Assembly: GCF_003255815.1 (NCBI RefSeq)
Contig: NC_037681.1
Location: forward strand, 59,454,537 to 59,518,536
Direction: 5' to 3'
DNA length: 64,000 bases
Origin: Theropithecus gelada
Lineage: Eukaryota; Chordata; Mammalia; Primates; Cercopithecidae
Position 1 is the first letter of the stretch; each line of letters starts with the position of its first letter. Below, piece after piece: positions 1 through 26,770 of the stretch. The position numbers were made by a program, and so were the translations under genes. The notes below the pieces were generated by a model. The model searched no databases and was not told the DNA's origin. It worked only from the letters and a program-made list of their open reading frames with translations.

Positions 1-29
1 ATGCTCAAAAAGCTAGACTTTCTGGTTAA

Positions 30-182
30 AAGTCTTGGCTTCACTACTTAATAACTATGACCTTGGGCAGGTTATTCAACCTCTCTGTGCTTCAGTTTCC
101 ACATTCATTCATTCAACTTATATTTCTGAGTGTCTTCTCTGTGCCAGATATTGTTCTCGGTGCTGGTGATTCAACAGTGAAC

Positions 183-220
<38 letters not shown>

Positions 221-235
221 GGAGCTTACATTCTA
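30..235. repeat. MIR / L2-era remnant with poly(A) insert
   Basis: tgaccttgggcaggttattcaacctctctgtgcttcagtttcc (35-105 region) is MIR core sequence. The following cattcattcattcaac ... gtgccagatattgttctcggtgctgg resembles a reversed L2 3' end. A run of about 28 A interrupts it at 188-215. Confidence 0.65.
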
Positions 236-1321
236 GTAGGGAAAAAACCAATACCATCTTGATGGGATTATTACAAGGTTTAAATGAAATACAAAGCATG
301 AAAGTATTCAGACTAGTGCATAATACTATATAGCAAACCAATCAGCTATTATCACATTTCACTTTTTTCCTTATCCAATTTTGATTCAGTGATGCTCTTC
401 TCAGCAGTTTCTCATTGGATGTGCCTGTCTATCAATTCCTCAGCGTCAGGGGAGCAGCACAAGGCCTGAGGTTGCTAGAGATTACTTCCTACCAAATCAC
501 TGTGTGCCATAAAAACATTACATTCTATGTGTGTTGTGTCCTGAAAAGGTTGCAAAGCACTGCTATTACCAGTTTTTACAATTCCCTTGCCCTACTGTTC
601 TGCTGCTATACATCCATGAGGAAACACCATTCAGTCCAACTATCTTTTTTTTGTGCTCACACTTGAGTGCTGCAAAAGCAAAGTCACAGAAACTCAAAGA
701 TTTGAACTACTGTACACTTGAAGTCATTAAAGTCAAATGGTCCTTCATCATTGCCAGAGAACTCTTTCTATTTCTAGCTGTATCTCCCATTTTCTACAGC
801 TGGTACTTCAAACCTTTTTCTTCTCTCCAACTTTCGACTCCTTCTGAACTCAGTTTAGATATATCTTCTTCTTGGAAGCTATCCCAAACCCCAAAGCCTC
901 TATCAGTTGCCCCTTTCATGGTTTCCCATATACTCTTTACTCATAGATCACATTATGTTACTGACTACATATCTATCTGTATCTCCATTAAATCATAAGC
1001 CCTAAAAAGACAGGGGCCATATCATCTTTTTAAGAGATTACAGAACCTTCTTCCTAGGTGTTTAGATGATTCCCTCTCTCTCAATTGCTAGGAAATAATT
1101 CACTTACGACTTAAAATGCATGTAACAACTGAAGATCAAAACATTAATAGAAATGTTTTTGGAATGTTAGCTGGCTTTAATAAAAGAAATGCTTGGACAT
1201 ATGCCACTCCTAAAAGTATGGGTATATCATTCTATCATCAAGAAATTGTTCGGTTTAGCTTACAAACAAAAAATGAATAGTTTAACAGCTGGAATATATA
1301 CAAACTATCATACATGCAATA
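236..1321. other. Intron 2 DNA, weak L2 trace
   Basis: It is mostly unrecognised. About 740-1030 is pyrimidine-rich and ends with 'gacaggggccatatcatc', like an eroded L2 in plus orientation. I see no coding or RNA gene here. Confidence 0.4.
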
Positions 1322-1853
<532 letters not shown>

Positions 1854-1984
1854 TAAAGAGTAAAATCCAGGCTGCATTTTCTTATATACCATATATATAT
1901 ATGGAGCAAATTCTTTCCCCCTTCACTGACATTACAGCCAACACACAAATTACATATAAAGTAAATACAAGACAACATTTGTCA

Positions 1985-2113
<129 letters not shown>

Positions 2114-2180
2114 CTATAAACAAAAAGCAAAGTAATTAAAATGTGGGTTCCATATCATTAAACAAATTTTTAAAACTTTA

Positions 2181-3751
<1,571 letters not shown>

Positions 3752-3782
3752 CTATATAATAATTCTTAAAAAGTACATATAT

Positions 3783-4508
<726 letters not shown>

Positions 4509-4534
4509 TAAAACAAATTTTTCTTAACAATTTA

Positions 4535-4765
4535 ATTTTACAGGTGAAGAAACCCAGAAGGCTTAAATCATTTGCCCAAGAAGTTCTGATCATATTGAGT
4601 ACAACAATTAGCAATTTGATTATAATTTATCTGTTTACAAGTATCTCCACCCTGTTAGGTGACTGGATGGTTGCACAGTTAAAATAATAGAGAGTGTGTA
4701 CTAGAACCCAGAATTCATAATTCTGAGTTCTGTGCTCTCCATTCACCATACCACCACACTCTGAT
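4535..4765 (-). repeat. MIR-like remnant
   Basis: ttacaggtgaagaaaccc ... aaatcatttgcccaagaa ... actagaacccagaatt ... ctgtgctctccattcaccataccacc follows the reverse complement of MIR, with an insertion in the middle. Confidence 0.6.
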
Positions 4766-4979
4766 TAATGTGTGTAGGTATCAAACCATATAAACTTATT
4801 CCTCTTCAATACTTAGCATGACCTTTAAAAAAAAAAAAACCTGGAACTTGCAAAAGTTTTCTTTTTGTACACCAATTTGCATGCCCCCAATGGCTTAAAC
4901 TGTCTTTTCAGATAACCTTTATCTTAATGACCAACATCTTCATTTGGCAGTGAATGCTAACACCACATGGTGGGCTATT

Positions 4980-5340
4980 TCTATCTGGTTCTCTCAGTCA
5001 AGTTCCTTTCATTTCTGAAAACTCTTTCCTTAGTACTAGGACATACTCTATTCAATTTCTTCCCTACTTTCTTATTCCTTTTCCATGTCCTTGTAGAGTT
5101 CCATATCTTCCTCCATTCCTCCACCCCTTCTACTCTTGATTGTTCACTCCCTTCTCTTCTGCCCCCTAAATAACCTCATTTACTTCCACGTTTAACAGTC
5201 ACCTGTATGGATAACCCCAAATCTATCCCTAGTCCTGATTTCTCTCCTCAGTTTTAGACCCAAACTTCAAATTACCTGTGAGATAGTTCCACCTATTCTA
5301 CCAAAATCTTAAATTTAACATGAAAAAAAGAACAACTTAA
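4980..5340 (+). repeat. L2 LINE fragment
   Basis: tttctctcctcagttttagacccaaacttc ... ttacctgtgagatagttccacc ... ttaaatttaaca corresponds to the L2 3' coding region as I remember it. Confidence 0.6.
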
Positions 5341-5459
5341 GTTTTTTAGAAAAACACAATATAGACTGCTCCTGATTTCACTTAGATGTAGTCCTGGAAA
5401 ATGTAGCTATAATTGGGGGGTTACATTCCAGTTCAAAGCCCCAGCATCACATAAACTAT

Positions 5460-9050
<3,591 letters not shown>

Positions 9051-9253
9051 CCAGACCAGCCTGGCCAACATGGTGAAACCCCATCTCTAACAAAAATACA
9101 AAAATTAGCCGGGCGTGGTGGGGCACACCTGTAGTCCCAACTGAGGCAGGAGAATTGCTTGAACCCAGGAGGCAGAGGTTGCAGTGAGCAGAGACAGTGC
9201 CACTGCACTCTAGCCTGGGCGACAGAGTGAGACCATCTCGGCGGGGGGAAGAA
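9051..9253 (+). mobile_element. 5'-truncated Alu
   Basis: Starts at ccagaccagcctggcc inside the left monomer and ends at gagaccatctcgg. The bases agaccagc(t/c)tgg occur on both sides of the preceding Alu, suggesting that Alu inserted at this one's 5' edge. Confidence 0.85.
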
Positions 9254-9334
9254 AAATTAAATTTAAAAAGACAAAAATCAAACAAGTCAGAGCACTTACA
9301 TCTTTCCCATAAACAAACTAAAAATATTTTCTCT

Positions 9335-9650
<316 letters not shown>

Positions 9651-9814
9651 ATTTGTCAGGCATGGTGGCACATGCCTGTAGTCCCAGCTACTCGGGAAGC
9701 TGAGGCATGAGAATCACTTGAAACTGGGAGGCAGAGGTTGCAGTGAGCCAATGCACTGTGCCACTGCACTCCAGCCTGGGCGACAGAGCAAAACTCCGTC
9801 TCAGAAAAAAAAAA
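9651..9814 (+). mobile_element. Alu right monomer
   Basis: Begins at the linker/right arm (caggcatggtggcacatgcc) directly after the tail of the preceding Alu. No left monomer. Confidence 0.88.
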
Positions 9815-9879
9815 GGCATAGAGACCAAGAACAAAATGATGTGTTGGGGCAACTAGGTTGGACCATGGACCAAAGAGTA

Positions 9880-10340
9880 CATGTAGGGAGACTGGAAGGC
9901 CCAGGTTGCATATCATGCTAAAGAGTTAGGAAGTGATCAGGGTAGCAGAAAATAATTGTAAGGTTTTAAATGAGACATGGACATAATTGGACTGTTTGCT
10001 GAAGTCAAAAATGTCAGTATGAAGGATGGGTTAAAAGAGATGAGGCTGAAGGAAACAAAACTAGTTGGAATGATGCCACCAGCTCTGTAAGAAGAAAGAA
10101 TGAAGACCTGGACCGAGGCAGAAACAGTGGGAGGTGGGAAAGAAGGGCCTGTTAAGGTAAAAGGAGGTAGGCTGGGATAACTATTTTTTTGGGTGGTGGG
10201 GGCATCAACAAGAGAGAACCACCAACTTAGGATAGGAAATACTAGAAGACAATATTTTCCAGGAAAGATAAGAAATTCAAGTCTGACATGAGTTTAAGGT
10301 TCCTGTATTACATCTAGGGAAACAAACCTGAAATTCTTTT
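9880..10340 (-). repeat. L2 LINE fragment
   Basis: aggaagtgatcagggtagcag ... atgagacatggacataattggactgtttgctg ... gaagacctggaccgaggcagaaacagtgggaggtgg matches the reverse complement of the internal L2 region. Confidence 0.55.
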
Positions 10341-10442
10341 ATCAAGTGGCTCCTACATTTTTTTCAACCTTTTTTTCTCCTTTAAAAGAAGGAAAGAAAT
10401 AAAGAAAAGCAACAGTTAATAAATAAAAAGCAAACTTGAGAG

Positions 10443-10558
10443 TCAGGTGTGGTGGTTGACGCCTGTAATCCCATCCACTTGGGAGGCTGAAGCGGGAGGA
10501 TTACCTGAGTCTAGGAGTCCGAGACCAGCCTGGACAAAACAGAGAGACTCCCTCTCAA
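10443..10558 (+). mobile_element. FLAM (free left Alu monomer)
   Basis: A single left monomer, gtcaggtgtggtggttgac to ctccctctcaaaa, without a right arm. Confidence 0.85.
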
Positions 10559-10966
10559 AATATTATAATAAATGTTTAAAATTAAAAAAATTAAAAACAA
10601 AGTTGATACTTTGAAAAGTACTAATAGAAAAATTGCTAAAAGATCAAGAAAAAAAGAGAAGGCACAAATATTACTGTATTATACACAAGAAGGAGGGGCA
10701 TGACTACAAATATAGCAGTTTAAAAAGAGAAAATTATGAGAAACTTCAAGAAAAGCTTTAAACATTTAGGTAAAGTGAACAAATTCCTAAAAATTGTAAA
10801 TTATCAAAACTGACTCAAAAAGAAATAAAACATTTCTAATAGTTTTCTAATCATTAAAGAAATTGTATCAAAGGTTTAAAATCTTCCCACAAAGAAGGTA
10901 ATTTTATCTTTCCAGAAATAGACAATTCCAACCTCATACAATGTGTGCTGTGTACAACTGACACTA

Positions 10967-11402
<436 letters not shown>

Positions 11403-11915
11403 TTATTTCAGGAACTGAGACTGGTTCAACAAAAGTAAATCTTTTGTGATTCCTGCAATAACAAAATAAAGGGGAAAAATGACAATAGACACAGAAAAGG
11501 TAACAATTCATGGTTCCTAACAAATATACAAGCAAAAACTTAGGTCCTAGAAATAGAAGAACATTTCCTAAACTTGATAAAGGATATAAGCAAAAAGCCT
11601 GCAACAAAAATCATAATCAAGAGTGTAATACTAAAAGAACTACCTTTAAAACCAGGGACAAGACAAGGATATCTACTATCACAATGTCTACTCAACATTG
11701 TCTGTAGGTCCTAGCCAATAAGACAAAAAAGATTGGAAAGGAAGGAATATAACTGTTATTATTTGCAGGTAATATAATTATTCTAATTGAAAACCCAAAA
11801 GAATCTATAGAAAAATTACAAGAGTTAATAAGTGAGTTTAGTAAAATTGTTGAAATAATTTATAAAAGATAGTTGTACTCCTACATAAGCAAAACACAGA
11901 AAATAGAATTTTTTA

Positions 11916-12290
<375 letters not shown>

Positions 12291-13345
12291 TTATGAAGAA
12301 AAATTTTTAAACTTTAATGAATGACATTCAGAAGACCTTAAATAGTATTAATGAAGTACTATAATATCTCATGATGTCAATTCTCCCATACTCTAAACAT
12401 TATAATTCCTATTAAAATTGAAACAATTTTCTGAAAAATTGAGATGTTGATCCTAAATTTAGAAGAGCCAAGAACAACTAAGGCACTCCTATAAAGAAAA
12501 ATCAGGCAAAAAACTATTTTTCCTGTCAGATAAAGACATGATTAAGCTACAATGATTAAGACAGTAAGATATTAGTGCAGAAACAGAAAGACCACCATAA
12601 TGGAGAGCTTATATACAGATCCTGTAGGAAAAGAATATAAAACAAAGAGCCAGTAGTATAGATTCATGAGGAAAGGATGGATCATCCAATATATAGTGCT
12701 AGGACATTGGCAAATTATTCCCTATCACATACCATATATAAAAACCAACTGAAAATGGATCAAGTACATAACGGTGATAAGCAAAAGATTCAGAAATGTT
12801 TAGTAAAAGCATAGCAGGATATCTTTATAACTTGAGTTAGGAAAGAATTTATTTAAAAAGACACAAGTAGTATAAAATGAAGAAAAATCCTAATTCAATT
12901 TCATTACGAACTACTGCTTAATCAACACATCACAAAAAGTGGAAAGATAAGTCACACACTGGGACACATATAACCTACGAAGGAAATATCCAGGATAAAT
13001 AATGACAAAGTATTTAATAAAAACAAACCTTCAATTTTCTAAAATGGACAAAAGTCATGTACAGACATTTCATGGGAGGGGAAACACAACTGCTCCATAA
13101 ATATTAGAAAGGTGCTCAGCCTCAATCTCAATCTCTAGCCTCAGCTTTGCATTTATTTGTCTTCAAGTAAATACAAATAAAAACTACAAGACATTATTTT
13201 ACACCTACTATTTTGACAAAAATTTTAAAATATAAGAGTATCAAGTATTGGTAAAGATACAAAGAAATGTGAATGTTTACCCATTACTGCTGGGAATAAA
13301 AAAATAACAATTTGGATTAAAGTTTAACATTATTTAGTAAAGTTA

Positions 13346-13360
13346 AACACACACACACAC
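13346..13360. repeat. (AC)n microsatellite
   Basis: Short run of about seven AC units. Confidence 0.7.
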
Positions 13361-13398
13361 ATTATGATCCAGCAGTTCTACTTCTAAATACATTATAG

Positions 13399-14062
<664 letters not shown>

Positions 14063-14469
14063 TTACATGTGTGCAACAGATGAACAAGCACAAAAATGTT
14101 AACAGCAGTGCTTAAAAAGCAAAACTTGGAAATAACCAGAATGTCCATCAACATTAGAATGGACCAATACATTGCAGTAGATTTAGAAAACGAGTATTAC
14201 TTACCAGCACAAACGAATGACCTAAAAGTTACACACAATAACATAAATGAAATCTCAAAAACATAAAATGAGGCAAAAATATAAGTTACAGAACAATATA
14301 AACAATATGATCCATTTATATCAAGTTCAGAAAAAAGCAAAACCAAACTATATTCATTGTTTATTAATGTATACATATGTGACAAAACTATAAAGTAATT
14401 TAAGTACTTGATTAATCTAAAACTCAGCTATTACCTCCAGGGGAGGGGAAAGAAGATGCAATCAGTTAG

Positions 14470-14796
<327 letters not shown>

Positions 14797-14861
14797 AGAA
14801 CTACTTCATTTTTTAACCTGTATGTTAGGTACATACACGTTCATTTCATTATTATTTAAAC

Positions 14862-15479
14862 CAGTGGTCTCCAACCTTCTTGGCACCAGGGACTGGTTTT
14901 GTGGAAGACAATTTTTCTACAGACTTGGGGAAGGTGGGTGGGGAAGCATGCGTAAAGTCAGTGGTCCCCAACCGTTTTGGCACCAGGACCAGTTCTGGGC
15001 AAGACAACTTTTCCACACACTCGGATGGGTAGGATGGTTTCGGGACGATTCAAGTGCATTACATTTATTGTTTACTTTATTTCTATTATTACATTGTAAT
15101 ATGTAATAAAATAATTATACAACTCACCATAATGTAGAACCAATGGGAGCCCTGAGCTTGTTTTTCTGCAACTAGACAGTCCCGTATGGGGGGATGGGAG
15201 ACAGTGACAGATCATCAGGCATTAGATTCTGGTAAGCAGTGTGCAACCTAGATGTCTCACATGCACAGTTCATAATGGGGATCGTGCTCCTGAGAACTGA
15301 ATGCCTCCACTGATCTGAAAAGAGGTGGAGTTCTGGCGGTAATGCAAGTGATGGTGAGTGGCTGTAAATACAGATGAAGCTTTGCTCACCTACCCATTGC
15401 TCACCTCCTGCGGTGCGGCCTGGTTCCTAACATGCCATGGACCAGTATCAGTCTGTAGCCTAAGGGTTGGGGACCCCTG
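14862..15479 (+). mobile_element. MER1-type hAT element with repeated left end
   Basis: Starts cagtggtctccaacctt and ends ttggggacccctg. Exact 8-bp duplications atttaaac are at 14854-14861 and 15480-15487. A second left terminus, cagtggtccccaaccg, occurs at 14959, giving a tandem copy of the first ~95 bp. Confidence 0.88.
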
Positions 15480-15490
15480 ATTTAAACTGA

Positions 15491-15834
<344 letters not shown>

Positions 15835-15914
15835 TTAAATGTATATTTCAAAGCTTTAAGAAATTAAAATAATATTATTCTAGTTTTGAAAGTCTTAAGT
15901 GTTTTCTTCAATGA

Positions 15915-16242
<328 letters not shown>

Positions 16243-16540
16243 AATAGTATATCACTTTTTAAAGTAAACAAAAATACTCCTATTTTTAATTTGGATGCTG
16301 AGTATTAAGAAAAACAAATAAATTGATACAACTATAAACCCAGTCCTGGTATTTAGGCATATGAGATTTTACAAGTTTTTAACTGCAATTTTGTTTTTGC
16401 ACTGATAGCCTAGTAATAACCAAATTAGAATTTGTTGGCTATCAATAGAGAATATTTTATAAGCAACAGAAACCATTTAAAAACTTGGAAGAATTGTGAT
16501 AGGCTAGCTAAAATACAACCTACAAAATAATTTTTGTGAG

Positions 16541-16727
16541 GCCGGGAACAGTGGCTCACGCATATAGTACCAGCACTTTGGAAGGCTGAGGCAGGTGTAT
16601 TGGTTGAGCTAAGGAGTTCAAGACCTACCTGGGCAACACAGTGAGACCTTGTCTCTCCAAAAAAATAACCAAAAAATTAACTGGGCGTGGGTGGTCCCAG
16701 CTACTCAGACCTGTCTCGAAAACAAGA
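16541..16727 (+). mobile_element. AluJ-like element with internal deletion
   Basis: The left monomer is complete; the right monomer is reduced to ggcgtgggtggtcccagctactcag. Flanked by aaaataatttttgt. Confidence 0.85.
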
Positions 16728-16794
16728 ACAAAAAATAATTTTTGTAGCTGTAATGCAAGATGGTGCTTATTTATTAGTAAAGAATGTTCATAGT

Positions 16795-17386
<592 letters not shown>

Positions 17387-17454
17387 ACACTCATAGTTAT
17401 CAAATATTGGTAAATATTTTTATAAAAATTTGCTTATTCAACCTTTTTGATAAA

Positions 17455-17745
17455 ACCAATTTTTAAAAAAATTTGTGGGTACACAGGTGCGTATATTTAT
17501 GCGGTACACAAGACACCTGACACAGATATGTAACGCATAATAGTTACATCATGGTAAATGGGGTATCCATTCCCTCAAGCATTTACCCTTTGTGCTACAA
17601 ACAATCCAATTATACTTTCAGTTATTTTAAAACGTACAATTAAATTACTACTGACTAGTCACCCTGTTGTGCTATCAAATACTAGGTCTTGTTCATTCTA
17701 ATTACTTTTTGTACCCGGTAGCTATCCCCACAGAGGTATCTTACA
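17455..17745 (-). mobile_element. L1M 3' UTR fragment
   Basis: gtgggtacacaggtgcgtatatttatgcgg ... atggtaaatggggtatccattccctcaag ... tcaccctgttgtgctatcaaatac is the reverse complement of an L1M 3' UTR. Confidence 0.8.
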
Positions 17746-17824
17746 GTAATAATCAAATTTTACTTTGAATTTATTTGAGTACAGGTTGAAATCTAGCTAT
17801 GTCTGAGGCTCAAAAAAGAGCTTA

Positions 17825-17925
17825 GTGCTTGCTTTGGCAGCATGTATACTGAAAACAAAATGATACAGAGATTAGGATGGCTCCTGCGCAAAGATGACAT
17901 GTATATTTGTAAAGCGTTCCATTAT
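17825..17925 (+). pseudogene. U6 snRNA retropseudogene
   Basis: The sequence from gtgcttgctttggcagcatg to aaagcgttccatt follows U6 snRNA end to end, including the central gatacagagattag, the cctgcgcaa segment and the 3' gcgttcc. It differs by several substitutions in the 5' stem and by loss of three bases in the gagaagatt segment, so it is not a functional spliceosomal RNA. A near-direct repeat flanks it (aaaaaagagctta before, aaaaaagagagctta after the T-rich tail), as expected for L1-mediated retroposition. No U6-type upstream promoter elements are evident. Confidence 0.9.
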
Positions 17926-18844
17926 TATTTTTTTTTAATTTTTTTAAAAAAGAGAGCTTAAGGCCAGAAATATGGATCTGGGATTCATCCAGTCACCCAC
18001 AGGTGTCAAAGTCCAAATAAAAATGTAGATACAAACCTCCAAATTTAACATTTTATTTGGGAAGAAAGAATTGTAATTTGGGGCATAGATGTAGACTGGG
18101 TGGTCTTCAGTATGTCCAAACAACAAAGACATGGTTGGGGGTTTTATAAAGAGGGAGAAATGTTCTATGTGGTCTTGATAGAAAGTTTATTGGTATTAGT
18201 AAGGCTTTGGGGAGCTGGCAAACTCCAGTTGGTGAGCAAAATTAGTCCCAGAGTTGTAGCAAGTTATCTCAGCAGACGTAGATAAAACTGGTTTTTGTTT
18301 ATATAAATAGGCAGTTTTAGCGGTGGACTTGCAGAGAATTACATTTCTAGAGCAATGCTACAGACCCTGAACACTTTTTCCCCTTGGCCCCTCTACTGAT
18401 TTAGTTGGGTATGACAAAAATGACCCAATTCAGATGATTAACTTTCACACAGGTAATAGAAATAGTACAAGTAGATAAAAATCTCCCAGTCCAAGGTGGA
18501 CAGGAGCAATTTAAAGCAGAATGGAATCTTGGGACACACCTACATCCAAGCAGCAAGCAGATGAAGATGAGGCAAAAGAATCAGGAAATGGTGGTTAGGG
18601 TATATTCTTAAGGAAGTCAGAAGAAGTAATACACAAGAGCCAGTCTCCAGGAGCTTCAAATGTTGCAAAACGCAAACAGAATATTTTTAAACAATTAATG
18701 TAGCAATAGCACAAAATTAGTGGCCTTTGAGAGAGGAATATGAATAGAGTAGCTGGAGCAAAACCCAAATTATAAGCAGTTAAGGAATAGATGGTAGGAG
18801 GAAGAAGGGAAGAGGGATCCTGAATATAGACTGTTCTTGGAAAA
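17926..18844. other. Intron 1 DNA, partly L2-like
   Basis: Around 18470-18600, 'gaatcttgggacacacctacatcc' resembles reversed L2. The rest is unrecognised. Confidence 0.4.
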
Positions 18845-20869
<2,025 letters not shown>

Positions 20870-20884
20870 TATCCTATCCTATTT

Positions 20885-22340
20885 TAAGTTTCAATCACAT
20901 TCTAAGAGGTATATTTAAAGCTGGAATGGCAATTCACAATACATGTGATGTATGTCTACTGCCTATCATTGGCAGTCTTCCTTAAAATGCCAAGAGATGG
21001 CAACTGTGATCCAAGTGTCTTTCTACTATCTTCACCAATTAATTTGCTCATTACCTCTAAGCAGTAGATTCTAGTTTCCAGTAAACCAAAGCCATAATAA
21101 GCAACGAAAAAAACTTTTCAAATTCAAACTTCTCCAAATAAATCAGATTCCTTGATATATGACCACTTCACAGCAAACTGATTTACTAGATGAACTAAAC
21201 AGATTTCTTCACATTTACAGAAACTATCATTTCTAGACAATAAAATGGTCAATGTCATCTGTGAATTCCACCTATGAATTTTATCAATTTTTCAGACTTT
21301 CTGAGTAATGGAAAGGCTATATCCCAAATATGATACATGCACACATTCAACAGATAGTATAAGAGACACAACCCCCACCCTCAAGGAGCTTAGAAGTACA
21401 ATAGGGGAACTAGACCATCAAACAAACAATTTATTTAAACATAATAATAAACAAAAGTATAACTATGTAAGAGGCAGAGTAGTAAGAAGGTTAAGTGTGG
21501 GCTACATTGTCTACATTAAAATATTTGTTCTTTCAATTACCAGAGTGTAACCCTGGGCAAATTACTCCTTCTGGTAATATTACATACCAATATATTGTCA
21601 GTCTTTAACAAATGTTACCTGTAGCTATTATTGATGTTCTTGTTAAAGTACAGGATACCATGAGGCTACTAAATGGCCGCCTAAGTTAACCTAGTGGTTC
21701 TGGAAAAGATTATAGCTGAAAGCTGAAGGGTGAGCAGAATTTAGGTGAAAAGTGTATTGGTGAAGTGAGAGGGATAACATTCTAGGCAAAGGAAGCAGAC
21801 TGTATACAAGTGAAGGGGAGAGTGAAGGAAATGAAATTAAGAGTTAGATAGGGCCCAGATCACTGACCAGATACAGGTGCATATACTAGGATAAGGAATA
21901 CTGTAAGATGAGCAGATGTTTTCATAAGTGGGAGAGTGAACAAGAGATCAAGAGTTCTGGACTCCATTATGCTTGAGATCTTTGAGACATGCAATTAGCA
22001 AACAGGCAGTTTAACATACTACATATTGGGAAGCAAGTCTGGATTACATTTTTAATAATTTTATCATATAATGCCCTGTCCTATCAAAATAAGAAGTGAT
22101 TAGATATTAAATCACTATAAAATAAAAATGCCCTTCCCTGACAATTCCATGTTGGTAGACAGGAAAGCTAGAGGAAAATTAGTGTAAAACAGGAACACTA
22201 GAAATGGCTTTTCCCCACATCTTTCTACTTTACTAAAACATGGCTGGATGTCCTAGGAAAGGACAGGAGTCTGTTGACTCCTGGGCTCAACTGTGACAAA
22301 TACATTCTTCAAAAGGGAAATAGTCACGGTTGTGTGTGTT
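20885..22340. other. Intron 1 DNA with L2-like traces
   Basis: About 21320-21420 (caacccccaccctcaaggagctt) and 21700-22000 (ggtgaagtgagagggataac, gggcccagatcac) look like eroded L2 in minus orientation. No gene. Confidence 0.45.
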
Positions 22341-22636
22341 TTTCTTTTTTTTTTTTTGAGACAGAGTCTCATTCTGTTGCCCAGGCTGGAGTGCAGTGGC
22401 ACGATCTCGGCTCACTGCAACTCTGCCTCCCCGGTTTAAGCGATTCTCCTGCCTCAGCCTCCCAAGTAACTGGAATTACAGGCACCCGCCACCATGCCTG
22501 GCTAATTTTTGTATATTTAGTAGAAACGGTGTTTCGCCAATTTGGCCAGGCTGGTCTTGAACTCCTGACCTCAGGTGATCCACCCACCTCAGCCTCCCAA
22601 AGTGCTGGGATTACAGGCATGAGCCACTGCATCTGG
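22341..22636 (-). mobile_element. AluS-like element
   Basis: T run and gagacagagtctcattctg to gagccactgcatctgg. Confidence 0.93.
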
Positions 22637-23513
<877 letters not shown>

Positions 23514-23715
23514 TAAAATGTGGTAGAATGCTAAATAATTATTAGTAGTCCTTACTCACATTAACCACATGAAGTAAGGTGTAAATATTAACAGCTGAAT
23601 TAAACATAAAAACTTAGATAATTATACTTTAACTCATCAATCTGATAAATTTCTCTTTAAAGATATACCAACAAAATCCAGTTTACCCCACTTTCCATCA
23701 GATAATCCCATGTAT

Positions 23716-23850
23716 CAGTGGTTCTTAAACCATGCATAACAATAAACTGAAAAGGATTTTTTTTTTTTTTTTTTTTTTTAATGCAGCATTCTAGGCCCCA
23801 CCAATAGAAATTCTACTTTAGTATGCCTGGGATGGAGCCAAGGAAGTGAT
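23716..23850 (+). mobile_element. MER5-type hAT remnant
   Basis: cagtggttcttaaacc at the left end, an internal T run (23758-23779), then cattctaggccccaccaatag and ctgggatggagcc, which fit MER5A. Confidence 0.6.
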
Positions 23851-23861
23851 TTTTTTTTTTT

Positions 23862-24652
23862 TTCAATTGTGGTAAAATACACACAACACAAAATTTACCA
23901 TTTAACCATTTCTACATGCACAATTCAGTAGCATTGTTGTGCAACCATCACTACTATCCATCTCCAGAACTTTTTCATCATCTTGGCCTGGAACTCTGTA
24001 CCAATTAAACAATAAATCCCCAATACCTCCTCCCTGCAGGCTCTGGAAACTACCATTCTACTTTCTGTCTCTATGAACTGAACTATTCTAGGTATCTCAG
24101 AAGTGAAATCATGTAATATTTGTCCTTTTGTTTTTGGCTTCTTTTCACTTGGTAAAATGTTTTCAAGGTTCGCCCATGCTGCAGCACCAGAATTACATTC
24201 CTTTCTAGGGCTGAATAATATTCTATTATATGTATGTATATACTACATTTTATTTATCTATTCATCTGGTAACTGACATGTGGTTTGTTTCTACCTTTTG
24301 GCTATTGTGAAAAGTGCTGCCTGTAAACACTGGTGTACAAATATCTGTTCAAATCCCTGCTTTCAATTATTTGGAGTACACAGCTAGAAGTGGAATTACT
24401 AGATCATACGGTAATTCTATGGTTAGTTTTTTGATGAACTGCCATACTGTTTTTTACAGAAGCTATACCATTTTAGATTCCCACCAACAATGCACAAAGT
24501 TTCCAATTTCTTTACATCCATGTGGTTGTCCTTTGGTTTTCATTTTTGGTTTTTTATTTTAAATAGTAGCCACCCTAATTGGTATGAAGTGGTATCTCAC
24601 TGTGGTTTTCATTTCCATTTCGCTAATGATGAATGTGCCTTTACAAAACAAA
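23862..24652 (-). mobile_element. L1M fragment (ORF2 3' end and 3' UTR)
   Basis: caattgtggtaaaatacacacaac ... tgctgcagcaccagaattacattcc ... ggctgaataatattctattat ... tggaattactagatcatacgg ... gtggtatctcactgtggttttcatttcc is reversed L1. The L1 frame is broken. Confidence 0.88.
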
Positions 24653-24802
24653 ACAAAACATCTCTCGTGATACTGATAGAGTGGCCAGTAAAGAGATCAC
24701 ATTCTTCATAAAACACTGATCCAATATTAGGCAGCCCTCAAAATAGGGAAGAAATGAGCAAGAAAGTTGACTCATAAAGTAGTGTTCAAAAGTAGCCAAC
24801 CT

Positions 24803-25169
<367 letters not shown>

Positions 25170-25382
25170 TTACACAACAAAATAAGTAGCAATACTATTG
25201 GATTATAACCCAAAAAGTAAAAAAACATGTCCTTGAGTCTCCTACTAGAGGGCAGTGACTGTCTCACTTATCTTTATATCCTAACACTTCCCATGTTCAT
25301 GGCACTAGTATAGTCAATCAACTGATGTAATCTTGGCTTTCATTTATCCTCTCTTTCTGAGATCTGAGTCTCACTCTTTTTA

Positions 25383-25804
<422 letters not shown>

Positions 25805-25891
25805 CTAGCGCCTAGGGCTAGTTTAGTTCAACAAACTCTTATCAAGCACCTTTTAATATGCCAATCCAGGGAACTTCTTCCTCTATGATCA

Positions 25892-26302
<411 letters not shown>

Positions 26303-26330
26303 TTAATGTATAGTTTATGTATATCAATGC

Positions 26331-26770
<440 letters not shown>

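Noticed and set aside
17825..17925. Functional U6 snRNA gene
   Set aside because: Deletion in the central region, substitutions in the 5' stem, no recognisable upstream promoter, and retroposition hallmarks.
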